Of a DNA stretch of 13,300 bases, positions 1 through 6,300 are shown in pieces. Both the position numbers and the translations under genes were made by a program. Each line of letters begins with the position of its first letter. Position 1 is the first letter of the stretch. Under the pieces are notes generated by a model that did not search any database, was not told the origin of the DNA, and saw nothing but the letters and a program-made list of their open reading frames with translations. The stretch comes from JBOHRE01 sp050732635. GTDB taxonomy: Bacteria > Gemmatimonadota > Gemmatimonadetes > Longimicrobiales > RSA9. The stretch spans positions 1-13,300 of the forward strand of contig JBOHRE010000088.1 in NCBI GenBank assembly GCA_050732635.1. Reading direction: 5' to 3'.

Positions 1-1238
1 CAGAGGAGCTGGGCGACGCGCTGCGGGGCCTGCGCGACGCGCAGGCCGACCGGCGGCCGGAGGACGTGCAGCGCGCGCGTCGCCGCATCGTCGAGATCGC
101 CGCGGCCGAGTCGAGTCTGGCGCTCCACACGCGCATCACGACGGCGCGGCCGTTCGTGGAACGGCTGGTCGCGTTCTGGTCGAATCACCTCTGCGTGTCC
201 GCGTCGGCGAAGCTGCTGGTCGCGCCACTGGCCGGCGCGTACGAGCGCGAAGCCATCCGGCCGCACGTGCTCGGCCGCTTCGAGGACATGGTGCTCGCGT
301 CCGCGCAGCATCCGGCAATGCTGCTCTACCTCGACAACGCCCAGTCGATCGGCCCGGCCTCGCGCCCCGCGCGGCTCGGCGCGCGCCGCGGCGTCCAACG
401 CGGCCTCAACGAGAACTACGCACGCGAGCTGCTCGAGCTGCACACGCTGGGCGTCGACGGCGGCTACAGCCAACAGGATGTGCAGGAGCTCGCGCGCATT
501 CTCACCGGTTGGACGATCGCCGGCCTGAGCTTCGGCGGTGCGGCACGCCGCCGCCCGGGCGCCGCCGCGGATGGGCCGGTCCGTTTCGCCTTCCAGCCAT
601 TGCTGCACGAACCCGGCGCCAAGTCCGTGCTCGGCGTACGCTACGAGGAAGCCGGCGTCGAGGAGGGCGAGCGCGCGATCCGGATGCTGGCGCGTCACCC
701 GTCGACCGCACGCTTTGTGGCGACCAAGCTCGTCCGCCATTTCGTCGCCGATGAGCCGCCCGCAGCGGCGGTCGACACCCTCGCCCGGGTGTTCCGTCAG
801 ACCGGCGGCGATCTGGCCGAGGTCACGCGCGCGCTCGTGGCTCTGCCCGATGCCTGGCAGCCGTCGCGGCGAAAATTCCGCACGCCGCAGGACTGGCTCA
901 TCGCCGTGCTGCGCGCGTTTCACGCCGGCGACGCCAGCACGGCTCTGCTCCCGGTTCTGCGCCAGCTTCGCCAGCCACTCTGGGCTCCACCGTCGCCGAA
1001 AGGCTACGGCGACCTCACGCAGGAGTGGGCGGACCCGGACGCACTGATGAACCGCGCCGAGCTGGCACGCACCATCGGGCGGCGGCTACGCGAGCTGAAC
1101 GCCGATCCCGCGTTGCTGCTCGACGTGATCGACGTCGCACCCAGCGACCCACTGCGCGCCATGCTCGCCGACACCGCGATCCCGCGCGAGGAGCGCCTCG
1201 CGCTGGCCGTCGCCGGACCGGCCTTCCAGTGGAGGTGA
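1..1238 (+). CDS. DUF1800 family protein (5' partial)
   Basis: The reading frame is open from the window edge (first full codon at position 3) to TGA at 1236-1238, so the true start lies upstream; 411 residues are visible. The sequence carries DUF1800 (PF08811) hallmarks: FWSNHLCVS at visible residues 58-66, LLYLDNAQSIGP at 107-118, then LNENYARELLELHTLGV followed by a YSQQDVQELARILTGW block. Later come HPSTARFVATKLVRHFV and a C-terminal region typical of the family. Full-length members are about 450-500 residues, so only the N-terminal signal region and first helices are probably missing. The biochemical role of DUF1800 is not established. Such genes are nearly always paired with a DUF1501 gene, as here (ATG of the next gene 2 bp after the stop), which argues for a shared exported function. 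The GTG at 66 is internal and not a plausible start. Confidence 0.93.
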   Translation, partial: EELGDALRGLRDAQADRRPEDVQRARRRIVEIAAAESSLALHTRITTARPFVERLVAFWSNHLCVSASAKLLVAPLAGAYEREAIRPHVLGRFEDMVLASAQHPAMLLYLDNAQSIGPASRPARLGARRGVQRGLNENYARELLELHTLGVDGGYSQQDVQELARILTGWTIAGLSFGGAARRRPGAAADGPVRFAFQPLLHEPGAKSVLGVRYEEAGVEEGERAIRMLARHPSTARFVATKLVRHFVADEPPAAAVDTLARVFRQTGGDLAEVTRALVALPDAWQPSRRKFRTPQDWLIAVLRAFHAGDASTALLPVLRQLRQPLWAPPSPKGYGDLTQEWADPDALMNRAELARTIGRRLRELNADPALLLDVIDVAPSDPLRAMLADTAIPREERLALAVAGPAFQWR

Positions 1239-1240
1239 TC
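1231..1240 (+). promoter_or_regulatory. Ribosome binding site of the DUF1501 gene, embedded in the DUF1800 stop
   Basis: GGAGGTGATC lies directly before the ATG at 1241 and is an almost perfect complement to the 16S anti-Shine-Dalgarno sequence. It overlaps the last codons and the stop of the DUF1800 gene (TGA 1236-1238). This fixes the start of the DUF1501 gene at 1241 and suggests translational coupling of the pair. Confidence 0.85.
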
Positions 1241-2404
1241 ATGGAGCGCAGAAAATTCCTCGAGACCATGTGCTACGGTGGCATCGCGACGTTCGGCCTG
1301 CCGACCGTCCGCTTCGCGCACGTCCGGCAATCCGGCCGACTGGTCTTCGTGCTGCTGCGCGGCGGCTTCGATGGGCTCGCGGCGGTCGTGCCTCATGGCG
1401 ACCCGGGCTACCGCACGCTGCGCGGCTCACTCGCCTTCGCCGCCGGCGACCTCGTCATGCTGAACGACGCCTTCTCGCTCGCGCCCGGGCTCGCGCCGCT
1501 GCACGAATTCTGGACTCGCGACGAGCTCGTCGCACTCCATGCTATCGCCATACCCTACCGCACGCGCAGTCACTTCGACGGGCAGGCCATCCTCGAGACC
1601 GGCCTCGACAGGCCCGTCGGCGCTTCCGATGGCTGGCTCAACCGGCTGCTCCAGATCATGCCGGGCGACCGCTCCGGGATCGCCATCGCCGCCGGCATGC
1701 CACGCTCGATGACCGGCAGCTTTCCGATCCAGACCTGGTCGCCCACACAGCTCGGCGCCGTCGACGACACGTACCTCGAGCGGCTCGCCGTCCTCTACCG
1801 CGCCGATGGCACGCTCCACGGCCGCTTCGAGTCCGCCTTGCAGCAGCAGGATGCCGTCGGCGAAGAACCCATGGCCCGTGGCGGAGCTCGACGAGCCGGC
1901 ATCACTCCGCTGATGCAGGCCGCCGCCCGCATCCTCCGTCAACCGACCGGACCCAACGTCGCCGCCATGGAGTTCAGCGGCTGGGACACCCACGCCAACC
2001 AGGGCCTGGTCGGCGGACCGCTCGATCGGCTGCTCGGCCAACTCGCCGCCGGCCTCGTCACCTTCCGCGCCGAGATGGGCGACGCCTGGTCCGACACGAC
2101 CGTCGTCGTCATGACCGAGTTCGGCCGCACCGCACGCCCCAACGGCACCCGCGGCACCGATCACGGCACCGCCGGCGCCGGCTTCATCCTCGGACCCCGC
2201 CTCGCCCGCAGCGCCGTCGTCGCCGACTGGCCCGGCCTGCAGCCGAGCGCGCTCTATGAGGGCCGCGACCTGCGGCCCACGCTCGATACCCGCGCCGCGC
2301 TCAAGGGCGTCATCGCCGGCACCTTCGATCTCACCGCCGCACAGGCCGACCGTGTGTTCCCCGACTCCGCCGGCGTCCGCGGCGCCTACGAGCTCATGCG
2401 TTGA
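1241..2404 (+). CDS. DUF1501 family protein with Tat-like N-terminus
   Basis: A 387-residue protein of the DUF1501 family (PF07394), which belongs to the alkaline phosphatase/sulfatase-like fold group. It begins MERRKFLETM, an RRxFL twin-arginine-type motif followed by a short weakly hydrophobic stretch, so export by Tat is likely; no canonical cleavage site is obvious. Family motifs seen are LVFVLLRGGFDGL (34-46), the GWDTHANQ block (W248, D249, H251), MTEFGRT (291-297) and GTDHGTAG with D307-H308, in the order expected for the family. Length is normal. The start is set by the strong Shine-Dalgarno sequence at 1231-1235. The frame is open upstream to 1025, but that extension overlaps the DUF1800 coding sequence. 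Enzymatic activity is unproven; conservation of Asp/His residues is compatible with a metal-dependent hydrolase-like fold. It forms a two-gene operon with the preceding DUF1800 gene. Confidence 0.93.
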   Translation: MERRKFLETMCYGGIATFGLPTVRFAHVRQSGRLVFVLLRGGFDGLAAVVPHGDPGYRTLRGSLAFAAGDLVMLNDAFSLAPGLAPLHEFWTRDELVALHAIAIPYRTRSHFDGQAILETGLDRPVGASDGWLNRLLQIMPGDRSGIAIAAGMPRSMTGSFPIQTWSPTQLGAVDDTYLERLAVLYRADGTLHGRFESALQQQDAVGEEPMARGGARRAGITPLMQAAARILRQPTGPNVAAMEFSGWDTHANQGLVGGPLDRLLGQLAAGLVTFRAEMGDAWSDTTVVVMTEFGRTARPNGTRGTDHGTAGAGFILGPRLARSAVVADWPGLQPSALYEGRDLRPTLDTRAALKGVIAGTFDLTAAQADRVFPDSAGVRGAYELMR

Positions 2405-2447
2405 CGTCCCACTGCACCCCGCAGCGCGCGGCCGCGCCGCTGTCTCC

Positions 2448-2476
2448 TTGACGCCAGCGCCGGCGCCGGTTATTGT
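2448..2476 (+). promoter_or_regulatory. Sigma70-type promoter of the marR-like gene
   Basis: A TTGACG hexamer (2448-2453; five of six match TTGACA) is followed by exactly 17 bp and TATTGT (2471-2476; four of six match TATAAT). The expected transcription start, about 7 nt past the -10 box, falls on or next to the A of the ATG at 2483. No Shine-Dalgarno sequence precedes that ATG, which agrees with leaderless initiation. This is read from sequence only. Confidence 0.6.
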
Positions 2477-2488
2477 TCATATATGAAC
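2475..2488. promoter_or_regulatory. Perfect 14-bp palindrome over the MarR start codon, probable operator
   Basis: GTTCATATATGAAC is its own reverse complement. It is an AT-rich island in very GC-rich DNA and covers the end of the -10 box, the predicted transcription start and the ATG (2483-2485). MarR dimers typically bind inverted repeats of about 14-20 bp that overlap their own promoters, so autorepression is the natural reading. I found no second full copy in the window. Confidence 0.6.
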
Positions 2489-2920
2489 CAAATCCGCCGC
2501 GACGCGGCCGCCCTGACGAATTTACTGCTCGGCGCTGCCCATGCGTTGCAGGCAGAGCTGGAGGACGCGTTCGCCGCGGAGGGGCTGTCGAGCGCCCGCT
2601 ACGGTGTGTTGGAGCAGCTGGCGCGGGCGCCGGATGCGCTGCCGCTGAGCGAGCTGGCGGCGCGCCAGAGTTGCGTGCGGTCGAACATGACGCAGCTCAT
2701 CGACCGGCTGGAGGCGGACGGGCTGGTGCGGCGGGTGGCTGATCCGGAGGATCGTCGCAGCGTCCGCGCGGAGCTGACGTCAGCGGGACGGGAGCGGCAA
2801 GCGGCGGGCGCGAAGCAGCTGCGCCGGGTTCAGGAGGAGTTCGCGGCAGCGATCCCGGCAGCGGACCGGGCGCCGCTGGAGCGTGCGCTCGCCGTGATCG
2901 GCCGGGGATTCGTTGCCTGA
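2483..2920 (+). CDS. MarR family transcriptional regulator
   Basis: A 145-residue protein of typical MarR length. The N-terminal helices (1-48) and the C-terminal helices (about 101-143) would form the dimer interface. The winged helix-turn-helix runs from LPLSELAARQS (53-63) through the recognition helix CVRSNMTQLIDRLEADG (64-80) to the wing DPEDRRSVRAELT (88-99), whose DxxDRR signature is diagnostic for the family. Cys64, at the start of the recognition helix, is the only cysteine. The ATG lacks a ribosome binding site, and the promoter places it at or near the 5' end of the mRNA. It is flanked by a co-directional DUF1501 gene (78 bp upstream, separate promoter) and a convergent DUF4242 gene, so beyond probable autoregulation its target genes are not evident here. 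The ligand is unknown; a redox or phenolic effector would be typical of the family. Confidence 0.93.
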   Translation: MNQIRRDAAALTNLLLGAAHALQAELEDAFAAEGLSSARYGVLEQLARAPDALPLSELAARQSCVRSNMTQLIDRLEADGLVRRVADPEDRRSVRAELTSAGRERQAAGAKQLRRVQEEFAAAIPAADRAPLERALAVIGRGFVA

Positions 2921-3000
2921 GGTGGGCCGGCCGCGCGGCCAGGAGCCAGCGGACATGCAGTCTGCAGCGACGACGAATCGCGCCGAGCGCCGCGATGGCC

Positions 3001-3267
3001 TCAGCGGAACATCGCGGGGCTGATCTCGAGCGCGACCTCGGAGATCCGGTCGGCGGGCAATCCGGCGCGTCGGGCATGCTCGAGAACCGCCGCCGGACTC
3101 GGTGCGTCATACTCGCAGTAGATCTTGCCCTCCGCGTCCGAGACATAGCTGCGGATCCAGACCACTCCGGGCATGCCAGCCAGCGCCTCGACCGATTTGC
3201 GGCCCGCGGCATCCAGCTGTTCGCGGGTGAGCGTGCCGACCGTTCTCTCGATGATGTAGCGGGGCAT
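3001..3267 (-). CDS. DUF4242 (SCO4226-like) small protein
   Basis: An 88-residue protein starting MPRYIIERTVG and containing the family core RSYVSDAEGKIYCEYDAP (39-56) followed by LEHARRAGLPADRISEV (62-78). This is the DUF4242 (PF14026) pattern, a ferredoxin-like small fold; the Streptomyces coelicolor member SCO4226 has been described as nickel-binding. Possible metal ligands visible here include Cys51 and His64, but I assign no metal. There is no signal peptide or membrane segment, so it is cytoplasmic. The start ATG (3267-3265) is preceded by GAGGA at a suitable distance. The gene lies 51 bp downstream of the large kinase gene on the same strand, so it is probably the last gene of the sigma/kinase operon and may be an accessory or effector of that system. 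A chance neighbour is possible. Confidence 0.85.
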   Translation of the reverse strand: MPRYIIERTVGTLTREQLDAAGRKSVEALAGMPGVVWIRSYVSDAEGKIYCEYDAPSPAAVLEHARRAGLPADRISEVALEISPAMFR

Positions 3268-3318
3268 GATGTCCTCGTCGTCGTTGTGGTGAACGGCTGA
3301 GGTAACGGGTCGCGCGCG

Positions 3319-6300
3319 TCACAGCACGGGCATGCGGCGCAGGCGCTCGCAAGCCTCCTGCAGCTCGGCGTTGCCGTACTTCGTCGCGACTCGCTCGGCG
3401 TCGGCAGCGTGGGTACGCGCCTGCTCGGTCAGGCCTCGGGCGAGCAGGCTGCGGGCGAGGCGGTGCAGCATCCAGCCGATGCCCAGGCGATCGTCGAGGT
3501 GACGCCGAAGCTCCAGGGATCTTGCATAGCAGTCGAGCGCGAGCTCGTGGTCGCCGGTGTCGTGGTGGAGATCGCCCAGAGCGGCGAGCGCGTGTGCCTC
3601 GAGGCGGTGATGCGCGTGCTCGCGATGCTCGGCGATTGCCTCCTCCAGCCGAGCGCGTGCCTGCGCTGTGTGGCCGAGCGCGCGGAGCGTGACGCCGATG
3701 CTGTTGAGCATGAGGCCTGCCGATTCACTGTCGCCTCGGCGGCGGAAGAGCGCCAGTGCCTGCTCGTAGTGGTGCAGTGCGACGTCGTAGCGGCCCTGGC
3801 TCCATTCGAGGATGCCGATCGTGTTGCGCACGCGGCCCTCGCCCGCTTCGTCGCCCAGCGAGGTGGCCAGCGCGAGTGCTTCGCGGTAATAGCCGAGCGC
3901 CAGTGTCGGCTCACCGACGTGCAGGCGAGTCGCCCGCCCGAGCCCCTCGGTGGCTTGCAGCTCGCCCGACCTGTCGCTGGCCTGCGCGCAGAGTGCCCGT
4001 GCCTTCCCCCAGGCGGCCATGGCTTCGCTGTATTGCCCGCTGCGTTCGTAGAGCTCGGCGAGATCGATCCACACCCGCCCTTCGGCTGCATCCTTGAGTT
4101 GCGCGAAGAGGGCCGCGGCCTCGAGCAACGCCGGCAGCGCTTCTTCGAGGGCTCCCAGCCCAAGCTGCACCTCACCGAGGACGCGCAGCGCCTGGGCGAG
4201 GCCGGGCGCGAACTTCGCCTTGCGGGTTTGCTCCACCGCCTCGCGATAGAGGCTCAGGCTCTCCTCGACCTTGCCCTGCTGCAGGAAGATGTGGGCAACC
4301 GCCGTGAGGTGGTACGAGTTCTGGATCGGCAGCCGTGAATAACTGGCGATCCGGCCGGCGGCATGCAGATACTCGAGCGCACGCTGGTTGTCACCCAGCT
4401 CGCGGTACACATTGCCGAGGCCGTGAAGCGCGTAGCTCAGCTTGAGGTGGCTGCGCTGGTCGACGCTGCCACGTTGAGCCGGCTCGGAGGTGGAGAGCAG
4501 CTCGTGCAGTCGGATCGCCTCCTCGAGGCAGTCGCGAGCGCGCTCGAGCTGGCCCATGCCCTTGAGCACCTGCCCCAGGTTGGACAGGTCACCGATCACC
4601 GCCTCCTGGTCGCCTCGCTCGCGGTCGATGGCCAGCGCTCGTTCGACGAACTCCAGCGCTTCCTCGTTGCGCCCCTCGTGCCAGCGCAACAGCCCCAAGC
4701 TGCGCAGCGTGTTGCGCTGGCCGACCGTGTCCTGGAGCTGCTCGCGGATCTGCAGCGAGCGGTTCAATGCCTCCTCGGCTGGCTCGAAGCGGCGCAACAA
4801 GGTGTACACGTCGCCCTGTCGCACGTAGACCTCGGCGAGCCTGGCCAGGTCGCCGGTCGGCTCCACCAGCGAGATCAGCTCCGCGATGATCTGCTCCTGC
4901 CGGCCGCGGAGTCCCATCGTCTCGCAGAGCCGCTCCTGGCGCAGCAGGATCTCGATCCAGGTGTCCTGCCGCCAAGGGTCGTCAGCCGGCAGGCGCGCCA
5001 GCCACTGCTGCGCCCGCTCCAGCAGCGGCAACGCCTCGGGAAACTGGCTGAGCGCGGTGGTGCGATCGGCCGAGCGAATGCCGTAGTCCACGGCATGGCG
5101 CCACTGCTCGGCACGGCTGAAGTGATGCGCCAGGCGCTCGAGCTGCTCGCCGATCCGCTCGCCGTGCACCTCCTCGATGGCCTGGCCGACGCGGCCGTGC
5201 AATTCCTTGCGCTGATGGTCCAGCAGGCTGTCGTACGCGACCTCCTGGGTGAGTACGTGCTTGAATCGATACGCCGCCTCCGGAACCACCCGGATCTGGT
5301 GGATCAGCCCGGCGCCCTTGAGCATCTGCAGCGCGTTGGGCAGGCGCCCGACCTCGGGCAGCGAGCGGTCCAGAATCGTCCGCGTGAATTCGCGGCCGAT
5401 CACCGACGCCAGGCGCAGCACTTCGCGCGCGTCGCGATCGAGCCGATCGAGGCGGCTGCGGATCACGGCCTGGATCGTGTCCGGCAGTTGCAGCTCCTCC
5501 ATGGAGCCGCTCAGCACCAGCTCCCCGTGCTCGGTCCTGAGTGTGCCGTCCTCGAGCAGCGCCTGGCAGATCTCCTCGAGAAAGAACGGGTTGCCGCCGG
5601 TGCGCTCGTGCAGCAGCCGGCCCAGCCGAGGCGGCACACGCGCGACGCGCAGGAAGGACCGGAGCATGGCCAGCGAGGAGGCGGCCTCGAGGGGGCGCAG
5701 CAGGATCGGCGTCGGTTGCGCCGCGGCCCAGTCCACACTGTAGCCCGGCCGATAGCTGACGACCAGCAGCAGCGGGTACGCGGCGACCATCTCGGTCAGC
5801 TGTGCCAGCACGGCGCGCGAGGCATCGTCGGCCCAGTGCCAGTCTTCGAGGAGCAGCACGGCTGGCTGCTGGCGCGCGCAGAGCGTAAAGATCGTCGCCA
5901 GCGCCTCCTGCATGGTCAGGCGAAACTGCTCGCCAAGAAGGTGGCCGGGCAGCGGATAGCGATCGCTCGACATGGAGAGTAGGTGCAGATAGAACGGGAT
6001 GAACTCCTCCAGCTCACTGCCGAGGTCGCGGATGAGCGCGACACTCTCCTCCAGGTGGCTCGAGGGCGAGCCGCTATCGCCGAGGCGGAGCAGCGATCGC
6101 AGCGCCTCGATGAACGGAAGGTACGACGTGACGCTGCCGTAGGACTGGCAGCGGCCCTGAAGCAGCAGCGAATCGCCGCCGAGCTCGTGACGAAACTCGT
6201 AGAGCAGGCGACTCTTGCCGATGCCCGGTTCGCCGATCACCGCGACCACCTGCCCCTCGCCCTCCAGCGCCGCGTCGCGGCAGCGACGCAGTATGGCCAG

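Noticed and set aside
1427..2164. 245-codon minus-strand open frame inside the DUF1501 gene
   Set aside because: It is the antisense shadow of conserved DUF1501 motifs, with Gly/Ala/Glu-rich composition and no motifs of its own.
2426..2437. GCGCGGCCGCGC palindrome after the DUF1501 gene as a terminator
   Set aside because: It has no following T-run and no separate loop, and such GC palindromes are frequent at this base composition.
2929..2940. GGCCGCGCGGCC palindrome between the convergent MarR and DUF4242 genes as a bidirectional terminator
   Set aside because: There is no T-tract on either strand and the stem has no proper loop; Rho-independent termination cannot be supported.
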